Assembly: GCA_003054655.1 (NCBI GenBank)
Contig: QAYZ01000016.1
Span: forward strand, 1,116,001-1,180,000
Origin: Spartobacteria bacterium LR76
GTDB taxonomy: Bacteria; Verrucomicrobiota; Verrucomicrobiia; Chthoniobacterales; Terrimicrobiaceae
DNA length: 64,000 nt
Direction of reading: 5' to 3'
The notes under the pieces were generated by a model that had not been told where the DNA came from, made no database searches, and was given only the letters and a program-made list of their open reading frames with translations. Position 1 is the first letter of the stretch. Each line of letters starts with the position of its first letter. Below are positions 30,969 to 39,931 of this stretch, piece after piece. Position numbers and translations under genes: made by a program.

Positions 30969-32183
30969 GTGGTTCCATCCCTGTTCCAGAAAAAGACCCT
31001 TTGGGCCGCCATCACCGCGTTCTCCTGTGTGGTGATCTTTGCTGTCATCGCCTTCGCCGGGTGGTTGATCGTCAGCGCCATCTCCTATCTCCAGCCGGTG
31101 CTCATTCCCATCGCCATCTCGGCGATCCTGGCTTTTCTCCTCGATCCGGTGGTACGGCTGCTGGAAAAGTGGCGGTTCTCCCGCACCTGGGCGGTATTGA
31201 CGGTCTTCTTTGCCTTCGTCCTCATCGGGGCGACCGTTATTCTCGGCATCGTACCCACGGTATCGCACCAGGCCGGGGTACTGGCAAAAAACATGCCAGC
31301 CTACACGGCAAAGGCCCAGGCGCTGTTCACCCAGACGCTGGACCAGGTGAAACGCCTGAGCGAAAAACCCTGGCTGCAGAAGCAGACCGATCCCGAGACC
31401 CCCGTCGACCCGATCACCAGCTACATCTCGACCACGGTCGATAACGGCATCGGCTGGCTGCAAAAAGAGGTTCCCAACATGGCGGTGGCGACAGGAGGAT
31501 TCCTCCATCGCAGCGTGGGCGGCTTTCTCGGGGTCTTCGGATTCCTCCTCAGCTTGATCCTGGTCCCGATCTTTCTCTTTTTCTTCCTGAAGGAGGGCCG
31601 GGCCATTTCAAAAAACTGGAGCAATTACCTGCCCCTCCGCGCCTCGCCGCTGAAGAGCGAGATTGTGTCCCTCTTTACCGAGATCAACCGCTATCTCATT
31701 AACTTCTTTCGCGGTCAGTTGCTCGTCAGCCTGATCGATGGAGCGCTCATCGCGGTGTGCCTGCTGGTGGTGCGGCTGGAGTTTGCGCTGATCATCGGGC
31801 TTTTCGTGGGAATCCTCGGCCTCATCCCGTATCTCGGAGTGATCATTTGCTGGATCCCCGCCGTCATCATCGCTGCGGCCCAGTTTGGCGATTGGGGGCA
31901 TCCACTCGCCGTGACGATCATTTTCATCACGGTGAACCAGTTGGATGGTCTGTTCATCGCCCCCAAGATTGTAGGCGAGTCCGTGGGCCTTCACCCGCTC
32001 ACAGTCATCATCTCCGTACTGGCGTGGAGCTTGATTCTCGGCGGTCTGCTCGGGGCGCTGCTCGCCGTGCCACTGACCGCCTCGATCAAGGTGCTGTTGA
32101 AGCGTTATTTCTGGGACCGCCCCGCCGCGCCAGAGCCCAGGCTGCCCTCACCCTCTGAAGCGCCTCCGGCTAGCCCTGCTTGA
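30969..32183 (+). CDS. AI-2E/PerM-family membrane permease
   Basis: A 404-residue protein of the AI-2 exporter (UPF0118, TqsA/YdiK) family with about eight membrane segments. Typical features are PVLIPIAISAILAFLLDPVV near the N terminus, a long amphipathic middle region (about 90-190), and IGLFVGILGLIPYLGVIICW with QLDGLFIAPKIVGESVGLHP near the C terminus. Family members export AI-2 or act in ion homeostasis; the substrate here is unknown. The GTG start at 30969 has AGGA nine bases upstream; no in-frame ATG is nearer. The end overlaps the convergent GT2 gene by 14 bases. Confidence 0.85.
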   Translation: MVPSLFQKKTLWAAITAFSCVVIFAVIAFAGWLIVSAISYLQPVLIPIAISAILAFLLDPVVRLLEKWRFSRTWAVLTVFFAFVLIGATVILGIVPTVSHQAGVLAKNMPAYTAKAQALFTQTLDQVKRLSEKPWLQKQTDPETPVDPITSYISTTVDNGIGWLQKEVPNMAVATGGFLHRSVGGFLGVFGFLLSLILVPIFLFFFLKEGRAISKNWSNYLPLRASPLKSEIVSLFTEINRYLINFFRGQLLVSLIDGALIAVCLLVVRLEFALIIGLFVGILGLIPYLGVIICWIPAVIIAAAQFGDWGHPLAVTIIFITVNQLDGLFIAPKIVGESVGLHPLTVIISVLAWSLILGGLLGALLAVPLTASIKVLLKRYFWDRPAAPEPRLPSPSEAPPASPA

Positions 32184-32868
32184 CCCGGTAATCGATGTAG
32201 CGGGATTGCAGCCAGCGCACCCCGAGCATGTCGGTGGTCGCCTTGATCGCGCGGTTGCCCAGGCCGTACTTGCTCACGCCGTACTGGCGCGCGCGATGAT
32301 TGACGGGAATCTCCACGATCCGGTAGCCCGCGTTTTTCACGAGGGCGGGAATGAATCTGTGCACGCCCTTGAAGGGCACCAGCGCCGTGGCGCACTCCCG
32401 GCGCATGGCTTTCAGCGTACACCCGGTGTCGCGCACTCCATCGCCAACGAACCGGCTGCGGACAAAATTTGCCACCCGGCTCGTGATTTTCTTCACCACC
32501 GTATCGCGGCGTTTGGCACGATAACCGCACACCAGATCGGCGCCCTTCGTGATTTCCTCCAGCAGCCGGGGGATGTCCTGGGGATCGTTTTGCAAGTCGC
32601 CATCGAGCAGGACGATCACGCTTCCCCTCACCGCAGCGATCCCGGCGACCATAGCCGCGCTCTGGCCCGCATTCTTTTCAAACTCCAGCACCCGCACCTC
32701 CGGGCTGCGCTCGATGCGGGACACCGTGGCATCAGATGACCCATCATCGACGAGGATCAGCTCATAATTTCGCCCAGCCAGGGCCTCGCCGATCTCCCGC
32801 TGGAGGATGGCGACGTTATCCTCCTCATTGTAAAGAGGGATAACCACGGAAAAGTCAGGGGTGTTCAC
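32170..32868 (-). CDS. GT2 polyprenyl-phosphate glycosyltransferase (DPM1/ArnC-like)
   Basis: About 232 residues from a GTG at 32868 whose GTGA overlaps the upstream stop; an ATG at 32895 would add nine residues. Cytosolic GT-A fold enzyme with SVVIPLYNEEDNV, LILVDDGSSDAT, VLLDGDLQNDPQDIP (the DxD metal motif), DTGCTLKAMRR and HRARQYGVSKYG. These are the blocks of dolichyl/undecaprenyl-phosphate sugar synthases. It lacks the C-terminal membrane pair of ArnC, so it is DPM1-like in length. It would make the lipid-linked sugar used by the GT39-type enzyme just upstream. Confidence 0.87.
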   Translation of the reverse strand: MNTPDFSVVIPLYNEEDNVAILQREIGEALAGRNYELILVDDGSSDATVSRIERSPEVRVLEFEKNAGQSAAMVAGIAAVRGSVIVLLDGDLQNDPQDIPRLLEEITKGADLVCGYRAKRRDTVVKKITSRVANFVRSRFVGDGVRDTGCTLKAMRRECATALVPFKGVHRFIPALVKNAGYRIVEIPVNHRARQYGVSKYGLGNRAIKATTDMLGVRWLQSRYIDYRVKQG

Positions 32869-34355
32869 AAAGGCAACGTCTGGTAATTCTTGCAAAGATA
32901 GATGTACAGCGGGTTTCGGTGAGCGCCGCGCAGGGGATACTCTTCGAGAAGCGTCACAGACTCAAATGCCGCCTTGATCGTCTGCGGCACCTCGTCGGCT
33001 TTCTCTTCGGTGATATACATAGCGCTTCGCCCAAGGAAGGGATTTTCCCCCTTCTGCTCGGTGTAGTACTCGTCGACGACCCGCGTGCTGTCGACGAAGT
33101 CGGCATAGGTCGGCCACAGCGAGTATTGACTGGAAATATCCTGGGATTCTCCCACGTAGACCACGGGATGCCCGGCCGGGGGGATGAGGCTGTCCTTGAG
33201 ATAATAGCCGAGCACCGAGGCGAGCGAGGGATTCTCGGCCACAAGGAAGAAGCTTTCATTCCCTTTCTTTAGCTCCTCCATGAAGACCTCGCGAGCATGA
33301 GCCGCCGCCGCGTCCCACGCCCGGCCGTCATCCATCGATGCCGCCGCCGCGTGGAGGGAAAACCCGAGAGCCAGGACTATCGCCGCCCCCCCGGCCCAGC
33401 GCCCTCCCGGAAGGAGATCGAGAAAGTCCCGCGCCCTCACCAGGAGCACCGGCACGGCAAGCAGAAAGAAAAATGCGGCGTCGCCCCCATGATACAGCAT
33501 GTAAAAGCTCAGCAACACAAACGGCATGGCCGCGAGAAACAGGAACCGGGCGCGGATATGGGAATGCGCGCCTCCGGCCAGCATCGCCCACGTCCCGAGC
33601 AAGGTGACTGCCACGAGCGGCGAGATGAAATACAGCAAAGACACCAGCGACGCCAGGAAGCCGCCGCTATCAAAATGCCACAGACTGCGAAGCGTGCCGG
33701 GCATCATGGGAATCCACTCCTGCCGGGCATTCCAGATCAAAGCCGGGAAAAGAAACGCCGCGGGCAAGGCGATCCAGATCACCAACCCTCCGATGTCCCG
33801 GCCCCTGCGGTGTCTGGCGCTCGACAGGACAAAGATGATCACCAGGGGAACCACGAAAACCGCTGCATAGGAATACAGGCACGCTCCGCCCAGGGCGACA
33901 CCCGCCAGAGCCCACCAAACCAGGGAATTCTTCTCGGCTTCAAAAGCCGCCCAGACCCAGAGCAGGCAGAGAATCAGCAGCGCCAGCGCGGGGAGCTGAG
34001 GGCCGACACGCAAGGCCTGCACATTGAACCCCGGCAGGAGATTGAGGACCACCACCGCAATGGAAGCGACAGAATCACTGGAGAGCCTCCGCACGAAGAG
34101 AAAGCAGAGAATCGACGCCGCCAGCGCCCAAGCTGGAGCTGCCGCCCTCCAAAGGAAATCCCCTCCCCCCAGGCCGTTGAAGAGACCGACCTGCCAGGCC
34201 GTAGCCGCGGGCCCGTCGAAGTAGGCTGGCTCGGGATGTTGTGAGCAGAGGTAATAATAGGCTTCGTCGGGCGATGGGTTTTGGAGCCAAACCAGCGCCA
34301 GGCGCAAAAGCGTCAGCACGACCACAAAGAGAAGGACAATCCGCGCGGGTTTCAT
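32865..34355 (-). CDS. ArnT/PMT-like GT-C glycosyltransferase
   Basis: A 496-residue integral membrane protein (start MKPARIVLLFVVVLTLLRL at 34355) of the GT39/GT83 type that moves a sugar from a polyprenyl-phosphate carrier to an outside acceptor such as lipid A or protein. The first loop has NPSPDEAYYYLCSQHPEPAYFDGP, with the acidic DE pair and YF.HPP-like element of the ArnT family. About eleven hydrophobic segments follow, then a periplasmic C-terminal domain. It overlaps the PAP2 gene (ATGA) and the GT2 gene (GTGA). The acceptor is unknown; lipid A is suggested by the nearby lpxK. Confidence 0.85.
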   Translation of the reverse strand: MKPARIVLLFVVVLTLLRLALVWLQNPSPDEAYYYLCSQHPEPAYFDGPAATAWQVGLFNGLGGGDFLWRAAAPAWALAASILCFLFVRRLSSDSVASIAVVVLNLLPGFNVQALRVGPQLPALALLILCLLWVWAAFEAEKNSLVWWALAGVALGGACLYSYAAVFVVPLVIIFVLSSARHRRGRDIGGLVIWIALPAAFLFPALIWNARQEWIPMMPGTLRSLWHFDSGGFLASLVSLLYFISPLVAVTLLGTWAMLAGGAHSHIRARFLFLAAMPFVLLSFYMLYHGGDAAFFFLLAVPVLLVRARDFLDLLPGGRWAGGAAIVLALGFSLHAAAASMDDGRAWDAAAAHAREVFMEELKKGNESFFLVAENPSLASVLGYYLKDSLIPPAGHPVVYVGESQDISSQYSLWPTYADFVDSTRVVDEYYTEQKGENPFLGRSAMYITEEKADEVPQTIKAAFESVTLLEEYPLRGAHRNPLYIYLCKNYQTLPL

Positions 34356-34999
34356 GCAGCAAGCAGTGAGGGGTGTTGTGCAGAGAAACGGGGGAGGACC
34401 CTTCCAGACCAGCGACGCCAGGAGGCCTCCAGCAGAGCCACGGTGAGAAAGCCGATTCCCGCTCCGATGAGACACGAGGTGACGACGTCGAGCGGCCAGT
34501 GCGCCCCGACATAGATGCGGCTGTAGGAAACCAAAGCCGCCGGAAAAAACGCGATCCAGCCCCAACGCCGGTAAAAACAAAAAATCACCACCGCCACGGC
34601 AAAGTTGTTCGAGGAGTGCCCCGAAGGAAACGAATTCCCGGAGGAGCCGCGGATTTTTGCGACGGAAATCTCCTCCTGCAAGGGCTGCGCGGCAGCGAGA
34701 AAGCGCGGTTTTGCCCTCGCAAGATCGAGAGTGCGCACTCCCGCGACCGTGTCATGCGGCCTGGGGCGTCCCACCATGCCCTTGATCGTGTCCACCACCA
34801 GCGCATCCGTCACGCCCACGGCCAGCCCAATGGCCAGCAGCATGGCTCTAGCCCGCCACCCGCCAAAAACCGCCGCCAGCAAGCCGCCAGCCACGAGGAA
34901 TGGCAGCCAGAAATCGAAGCTGGATGCCACAGCCATCACCCGGTCGAAGGCAGGATGCGCCCAACTGCGATTGATGAGGAAAAGAAGCTGTTGATCCAT
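34352..34999 (-). CDS. PAP2-family membrane lipid phosphatase
   Basis: A 215-residue membrane protein (start MDQQLLFLINRSWAHPAFD). The PAP2 motifs are KGMVGRPRP, SFPSGHSSN and SRIYVGAHWPLDV, all with their catalytic residues, between about six membrane segments. Such enzymes recycle undecaprenyl pyrophosphate or modify lipid A phosphates. An in-frame ATG at 35044 would overlap the divergent gene and is not preferred. It heads a three-gene operon with an ArnT-like transferase and a GT2 enzyme, consistent with polyprenyl-phosphate chemistry. Its start codon is only 24 bases from the divergent gene's start codon. Confidence 0.85.
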   Translation of the reverse strand: MDQQLLFLINRSWAHPAFDRVMAVASSFDFWLPFLVAGGLLAAVFGGWRARAMLLAIGLAVGVTDALVVDTIKGMVGRPRPHDTVAGVRTLDLARAKPRFLAAAQPLQEEISVAKIRGSSGNSFPSGHSSNNFAVAVVIFCFYRRWGWIAFFPAALVSYSRIYVGAHWPLDVVTSCLIGAGIGFLTVALLEASWRRWSGRVLPRFSAQHPSLLAA

Positions 35000-35023
35000 C
35001 CTGAAAGGCAAGTAGCGTGGCGT

Positions 35024-35728
35024 ATGATTTTCCGTTCGGGCCATTTACGCAAGCTAGTTGCTACAGGTTTGGGCATTCTTTGCGTGGCAGCGACCACCGA
35101 CGCAGCCGACCCGACCGGACAGCAAATCCTGGAGGCGGCCCGGGTAAACCCCCTCGGCAACCAGATGGCGCTGGATGCCCAACTCCGACGCCAGTCAAAG
35201 ACCACCCCGTTCACCATCGTGGTCGATGGCGCTGTACGGTTTCTATTCAAGGCCCCCGACCAGGAGATCATTCTGGAACTCGGTGATGATGCTCCCAAGC
35301 TCACAGAGCGGATCGGAGGCAAGGCGGCTGCGGTCAAACCGGCTCGATTCGACGAGAAAATCCGAGGGTCCGGTGTGACCTACGAAGACCTTTCTCTCCA
35401 GTTTCTCTACTGGAAGAATCCCAAATTGATTGGCGAAGAGCGAATCAACGCGCGTCCTGCGTGGAAAATCGAGGCCCAGGCCCCCCGCGGGGCCTCTCAG
35501 TACGGCGTCGCCCGGATGTGGATCGACAAGGACTCCGGCGCTCTCGTCCGGGTGGAAGGCTACGACATGTCCGGCAAAATGATCCGCCGGTTTGAGGTCG
35601 TCTCCGCCCAGAAAATCGAGGGCCAGTGGATGCTCAAGCAGATGCGGTTTGAAGCACTCGACCCGGAGACCAGGAAAGTCACGGACCGCACCTACCTCGA
35701 GGTGCTCGGCAAGGCGGCGAACTCCTAG
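35024..35728 (+). CDS. Exported outer-membrane lipoprotein-sorting-like protein
   Basis: A 234-residue protein with a Sec signal (KLVATGLGILCVAATTDAAD) and a mature domain of LolA/LolB-like build: repeated beta strands with WKIEAQAP, GVARMWIDKDSGALVRVEG, KMIRRFEVVSAQKIEG and WMLKQMRFEALDPETRK. This pattern fits the outer membrane lipoprotein-sorting protein family (DUF4292/LolA-like fold). It has no lipobox Cys, so it is probably soluble in the periplasm. It may carry lipids or lipoproteins between membranes. Its TAG overlaps the stop of the convergent lpxK (shared CTAG). Confidence 0.7.
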   Translation: MIFRSGHLRKLVATGLGILCVAATTDAADPTGQQILEAARVNPLGNQMALDAQLRRQSKTTPFTIVVDGAVRFLFKAPDQEIILELGDDAPKLTERIGGKAAAVKPARFDEKIRGSGVTYEDLSLQFLYWKNPKLIGEERINARPAWKIEAQAPRGASQYGVARMWIDKDSGALVRVEGYDMSGKMIRRFEVVSAQKIEGQWMLKQMRFEALDPETRKVTDRTYLEVLGKAANS

Positions 35729-36918
35729 GCAAAGAACCGCTGCGGGGCCTTCACCGGCTGGTGCGTAGTGAGGCGGTCAACGAATCGCTCCCAGTTGGCC
35801 TGCCCTGCGAGGATTTCGATTTCGACGCGCAGGTAATACATCGGCACCTCGGGATCGATGATGCGGGGAATGCGTACGGCATCCTTTTCCGTCGTCAGGA
35901 TGGCGTGGATGTCGCGGCGCGCACATCGGCGGATGAACTGCTCGATTTCCCGCTTGGTATAGCGATGGTGGTCGGTGAAAGACTTGGCGACCTCGATCTT
36001 CGCGCCGAGTTTTCGCAAGGCGTCCTCAAAACTCGCCGGCATGGCAATGCCGCAGATGGAGCCGACGGTCATGCCCTTGAGGACATCCAGCGGCTCATTC
36101 TCCCCGGTAAAAACATTGGTCACGTGGGTGGGACGGTGTGAACACTCGATGATGTCCGCCGTCCGGTTGTAGCTGCGGATGCGGTCGATGAGGTCGGCAT
36201 TATCCGCGCCGCTGCACTTGGTGATGAATATATGCGTGGCGCGGCGGAGATTCTCCGGCGGCTCGCGCAGGGTGCCGCGCGGCAGGAGGTACTCATTGCC
36301 AAACGGCGCCTGGCGATCGACCAGCGCGACCTCGATGCCCCGCTTCATGCGCACATACTGGTATCCGTCATCCAGCAGCAGCGTATCACAGCCGAAATGC
36401 TCCACGGCGTATTGACCGCTCTTCACGCGGTCGCGGTCGACGAGCACCACGACTCCGCGCAGGTTGTTGGCGAGCATGAATGGCTCGTCGCCCGCCGTGC
36501 GCGAGTCCAGCAGCAGCGTCTGGCCGTCGGAGACCACTCGAGGGACGAAGACAGCTTTCTTTTTCGCGAGCTTGTCCCAGAGGCGCAGCAGGAAGGGACG
36601 CGGCACGCTTTTGTAACCACGGCTCAGAATGGCCACCTTGCGCCCGCCCGCATGCAAGGCCCGGGCCAGCATCTCCACCACCGGCGTCTTGCCCGTACCG
36701 CCGACACTGAGGTTGCCCACGCTGATGACGAGACACCCGACCGTGCGCGGACGCATGACCCGGCTGCGATAGAGCGAAAGACGCGTCTGGACGATCGCGA
36801 GATAAATCCGCGACAGCCCGTAGAGGAACCATCGCAGGATATCCGCACGCCGCCCGTAGCGACGCTCCAGAATGACGTCGATGGCAAAGGTTTCGAGACC
36901 TTCCAGCCAGCGCCGCAT
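35725..36918 (-). CDS. lpxK: Tetraacyldisaccharide 4'-kinase
   Basis: Inner-membrane-bound kinase that adds the 4'-phosphate of lipid A; 397 residues, somewhat longer than E. coli LpxK (328). The start [20 protein letters not shown] includes an N-terminal amphipathic part and a membrane-anchoring segment. The Walker A motif reads [17 protein letters not shown], followed by [18 protein letters not shown] and LLLDDGYQY, all standard for LpxK. It begins one base after the thrB stop at 36920; a longer in-frame start (37050) would overlap thrB and is rejected. Its presence implies a lipid A-based outer membrane. Confidence 0.95.
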   Translation of the reverse strand: MRRWLEGLETFAIDVILERRYGRRADILRWFLYGLSRIYLAIVQTRLSLYRSRVMRPRTVGCLVISVGNLSVGGTGKTPVVEMLARALHAGGRKVAILSRGYKSVPRPFLLRLWDKLAKKKAVFVPRVVSDGQTLLLDSRTAGDEPFMLANNLRGVVVLVDRDRVKSGQYAVEHFGCDTLLLDDGYQYVRMKRGIEVALVDRQAPFGNEYLLPRGTLREPPENLRRATHIFITKCSGADNADLIDRIRSYNRTADIIECSHRPTHVTNVFTGENEPLDVLKGMTVGSICGIAMPASFEDALRKLGAKIEVAKSFTDHHRYTKREIEQFIRRCARRDIHAILTTEKDAVRIPRIIDPEVPMYYLRVEIEILAGQANWERFVDRLTTHQPVKAPQRFFA

Positions 36919-36919
36919 A

Positions 36920-37765
36920 TCAGGAAAGCACTTTGACCCGCACGCCCTTGTTGTCTGCCTGGGTGATGAAGACCTTCGTGTTCTGCAATCCGCTCGCCTC
37001 CTGCATGGCCGCGGCAACTTTCTCGGGATCAGCCAGCGTGATACAGGCAATCGTCGATCCCGATCCGCTCAGCCAGCCGCCGAGCGCGCCGGCTTTTTCG
37101 CCCGCAGCGATGACATCGTTCAGGCAGGGAATCAACGGGAGGCGGTAGGGCTGATGCAGGTGGTCGGCGAATGTCCCGCGCAGGCTCTCATATTCCCTGC
37201 TGGCAAAGGCGGCAGAGATCGCAGCGGCGTTGGAGGCGGACACGACGGCATCCTTGAAAGGAACGGTCTCGGGCAGAGCCTTGCGCGCCGCCGGAGTTTC
37301 CACCTCAAAATCCGGGATGAGGAGAACGAAACGGAGCTTTTTGGAAACCTTGTAGCGCTGGAAGGAAGCATCCTGGCGAGCGACCGTAAACCCGCCAAAA
37401 GCCGCCGGGGCGGCGTTGTCCGGATGGCCCTCAAGCTCGCAACACAGATGGTAAAGCTCCACGGCATCGAGAGGCCTCTCCGCGAGTTCATTGAGTCCAT
37501 GGAGCAGGCCGAGGCGCACGGTGACGCTGCTCCCCATCCCTCGCGAACGAGGCACCCGCCCCTCCACCGACCAGTCGAAATCAAAGGGCGCGATGTCGGC
37601 CCTGGTAAAAAAAGCCTCCGCCGCCTGGTCCGCCATCCCGTCTGGATGACCGGGCGCAGCCCGCACGATCACCTCGTTGTAAATGCGAAGAGCGATTCCC
37701 AGGCAGTCAAACCCCGGGCCGAGGTTGGCCGTCGTAGCAGGTACTTTCGTGCGGACTTCTTTCAT
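36920..37765 (-). CDS. thrB: Homoserine kinase
   Basis: GHMP-family kinase of threonine synthesis, 281 residues from the ATG at 37765 (MKEVRTKVPATTANLGPGFD). Motif 1 is VPATTANLGPGFDCLG, motif 2 is PRSRGMGSSVTVRLGLLHG and motif 3 is GGWLSGSGSTIACI. Motif 2 reads GMGSSVT, where GLGSSAA is usual; the phosphate-binding Ser pair is kept. An ATG six codons upstream is also in frame but adds no conserved residues. Coupling with lpxK (one-base gap) is positional rather than functional. thrC and thrA are not in the window. Confidence 0.93.
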   Translation of the reverse strand: MKEVRTKVPATTANLGPGFDCLGIALRIYNEVIVRAAPGHPDGMADQAAEAFFTRADIAPFDFDWSVEGRVPRSRGMGSSVTVRLGLLHGLNELAERPLDAVELYHLCCELEGHPDNAAPAAFGGFTVARQDASFQRYKVSKKLRFVLLIPDFEVETPAARKALPETVPFKDAVVSASNAAAISAAFASREYESLRGTFADHLHQPYRLPLIPCLNDVIAAGEKAGALGGWLSGSGSTIACITLADPEKVAAAMQEASGLQNTKVFITQADNKGVRVKVLS

Positions 37766-37859
37766 GAATGAGCAAACCACCATAAAAGGGCAAACCCCTC
37801 GAAGGAAAGGGAGAAGGTCACCGGGTCACAAGGAAATCGCGCTTCATGAAAATCCGCAT

Positions 37860-37888
37860 TTGACGTTTCGCCAACTTCCCCGGATACT
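37860..37888 (+). promoter_or_regulatory. Sigma-70-type promoter of tRNA-Ser
   Basis: TTGACG (37860-37865) and GATACT (37883-37888) with a 17-base spacer, placed 18 bases before the mature tRNA start. Box match and spacing are close to consensus. Confidence 0.65.
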
Positions 37889-37906
37889 CCCCCACTCGCT
37901 GACCAC

Positions 37907-37997
37907 GGTGAGGTGGCTGAGTGGTCGAAAGCAGAGCTTTGCTAAAGCTCCGAGCTCCAAAAGGGCTCCGGGGGTTCGAATCCCCCCCTCACCGCCA
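37907..37997 (+). tRNA. tRNA-Ser(GCT)
   Basis: Class II tRNA of 91 bases. The acceptor arm GGTGAGG (37907-37913) pairs with CCTCACC (37987-37993), then discriminator G and an encoded CCA (37995-37997). The anticodon stem GAGCT/AGCTC (37934-37938, 37946-37950) holds the loop TTGCTAA with anticodon GCT (37941-37943), reading AGC and AGU. A long variable arm and a GGTTCGAAT-type T loop support serine. It stands alone between thrB and bioF with its own promoter. Confidence 0.97.
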
Positions 37998-38033
37998 GTT
38001 TTTCTCTCGATAGCCGCGCAGGCTTTTCCCTTC

Positions 38034-39191
38034 TCACTCCAGCTCCCGGAGCGTCTTTGCCAGCAGCGAAATTTGCTCCATTGAGTGCGCGGCAGTCACT
38101 ACCACACGGAGTCTCGCAGAACCTCGGGAAACGGTGGGATATCGAATCGCCGGAACGAGAAAGCCGCTGTCCAGCAAAGCCGCCGCAGCGTTCACCGCCT
38201 CGCGTTCATCACCTATCACGATAGGGAAAATGGCTGTCGGGCTTTCGCATCCGGACTCCCCGGCAAACTGACGGATATTGTCACGCAGTCGGGCAACCAG
38301 ACCCTGGCCGGCCTCTGTTTCCAGAAGTTCGAAAGCGGCGCGAGCGGCGGCGGCCACGTAGGGCGGCGGCGCAGTGGAGTAGATGAAACTGCGGGAGCGA
38401 TTAATCAGGTAATCCCGCAGAGGCGCGCTGCCGCAGAGATACGCTCCGGCAGATCCGAGGGCCTTGCCCAAGGTGCCCATCTGAATCTCGATGCGGTCGG
38501 TCAGACCAAGCAGATCGACCAGCCCCTGCCCTTTCGCCCCCAGGACCCCCACTCCGTGAGCCTCGTCCACCATGAGCCAGGCTCCATGGTGTTCCTTGAG
38601 GCTGACGATGTCGGCCAGAGGAGCCAGGTCGCCATCCATGCTGTAAACAGACTCGACAATGACAAGTACCCGAGCCTGGGGATGCTCGCGGCGCGCCCAC
38701 TCGAGATGACTCCGTAGCTTCTCGAGGTTGTTATGGGGAAAAACGCGGATAGTGGCTCCGCTCAGGCGGGCGCCATCGACCAGCGAGGCGTGACAGAGCT
38801 TGTCGAGGATGACGACATCCTCCGAGCCGACAATAGCCGGGATCGAGCCGACCGCAGCGGCATAGCCAGTCGAGAAAGTCAGCGCCGCCTCGGTCTTCTT
38901 GAATCGAGCGATGGCGGTTTCCAGCTCCTCATGCAGCCTGGAGGTGCCACAGATCAGCCTGGAGGCTCCGGCACCCGTGCCAAACACCTCCAGCGCCTCC
39001 CCCGCAGCCCTGGCCAGCGCGGGATGGTTGGCGAGGCCGAGGTAGTCGTTCGATGAAAAGTTCAGCACCGCACGACCACCGACCTTCACCTCTGCGCCTT
39101 GCGCCGAGTCGAGGACCCGGAGCGAACGGCGCAGGCCAGCCTGCTCGACCTCCTCCAACCGCTGGAGGAGGATGGCGTCAAACTCGCTCAC
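38034..39191 (-). CDS. bioF: 8-amino-7-oxononanoate synthase
   Basis: PLP-dependent alpha-oxoamine synthase that joins pimeloyl-ACP/CoA and L-alanine in biotin synthesis; 385 residues, normal. Seen: NFSSNDYLGLANHPA at the N terminus, CHASLVDGARLSGA, VYSMDGDLAPL, DEAHGVGVLG and the Schiff-base lysine in TLGKALGSAGAY. Related KBL or glycine acyltransferases are possible, but the N-terminal pattern fits BioF. Its start overlaps the pdxJ stop as ATGA, so a PLP enzyme is coupled to PLP synthesis. No other biotin genes are in the window. Confidence 0.9.
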   Translation of the reverse strand: MSEFDAILLQRLEEVEQAGLRRSLRVLDSAQGAEVKVGGRAVLNFSSNDYLGLANHPALARAAGEALEVFGTGAGASRLICGTSRLHEELETAIARFKKTEAALTFSTGYAAAVGSIPAIVGSEDVVILDKLCHASLVDGARLSGATIRVFPHNNLEKLRSHLEWARREHPQARVLVIVESVYSMDGDLAPLADIVSLKEHHGAWLMVDEAHGVGVLGAKGQGLVDLLGLTDRIEIQMGTLGKALGSAGAYLCGSAPLRDYLINRSRSFIYSTAPPPYVAAAARAAFELLETEAGQGLVARLRDNIRQFAGESGCESPTAIFPIVIGDEREAVNAAAALLDSGFLVPAIRYPTVSRGSARLRVVVTAAHSMEQISLLAKTLRELE

Positions 39192-39925
39192 GCCCCCTTC
39201 ATCAGGCTAAGCATGTCCTTCACCGCCTGGCTAAGTCCGGTGAAAACCGCTCGCGAGATGATTGAATGGCCGATGTTCAGCTCGTGCAGATGCGGGATGC
39301 GCAGCACTTCAAAGATGTTCTCGTAGTTGATGCCGTGCCCGGCATTGACCTTGAGCCCGGCGGCATGAGCTCGCTCCGCGCCATGGATCAGGCGGACGAT
39401 CTCCATGTCGCGCTCGGTGCCCTGGGAGTTGGAAAAGGCTCCGGTGTGCAGCTCGATGAATTCCGCGCCGAGTTCCGCGGCAGCGTCGATCTGCTCCTCC
39501 TCGGGGTCGATGAAAAGACTCACCACGATGCCCGCCTCCTGAAGGCGCTGAATGGTCGGACGCAGGGAGTTTTTCTGCCCTGCGCAATCCAAGCCGCCCT
39601 CGGTCGTGACCTCGCGTCGATTTTCCGGCACGAGGCAGACGTCTGCCGGTTTCACCCGGAGAGCGATCTCGAGGATCTCGGGGGAGTTTCCCATCTCCAG
39701 GTTCAGCTTCGTGGAAATCCGGCGGCGAAGCTCAAAGATATCGCTGTCCTGAATGTGCCGACGATCCAGGCGCAGATGGGCGGTGATGCCATGCGCCCCG
39801 GCGGCCTCGGCGATCTCCGCGGCATCGATCGGGTTGGGCTCGGCCAGAGGAGAGGCGTGCGTGTCGCGATAGCGGGCCTGCCGCAGGGTGGCGACGTGGT
39901 CGATGTTTACTCCAAGCTTTATCAT
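39188..39925 (-). CDS. pdxJ: Pyridoxine 5'-phosphate synthase
   Basis: TIM-barrel enzyme that condenses 1-deoxyxylulose 5-phosphate with aminoacetone 3-phosphate in the DXP-dependent vitamin B6 route; 245 residues, normal. Typical segments are LGVNIDHVATLRQAR, LEMGNSPEI, CLVPENRREVTTEGGLD, VSLFIDPEEEQI, KVNAGHGINYEN and LNIGHSIISRAVF. One change stands out: the HLREDRRHI motif reads HLRLDRRHI, so the Glu that corresponds to E. coli Glu48 is Leu53 here. Catalytic His50 is kept. pdxJ is translationally coupled with bioF. Confidence 0.95.
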   Translation of the reverse strand: MIKLGVNIDHVATLRQARYRDTHASPLAEPNPIDAAEIAEAAGAHGITAHLRLDRRHIQDSDIFELRRRISTKLNLEMGNSPEILEIALRVKPADVCLVPENRREVTTEGGLDCAGQKNSLRPTIQRLQEAGIVVSLFIDPEEEQIDAAAELGAEFIELHTGAFSNSQGTERDMEIVRLIHGAERAHAAGLKVNAGHGINYENIFEVLRIPHLHELNIGHSIISRAVFTGLSQAVKDMLSLMKGA

Positions 39926-39931
39926 GGGGAA

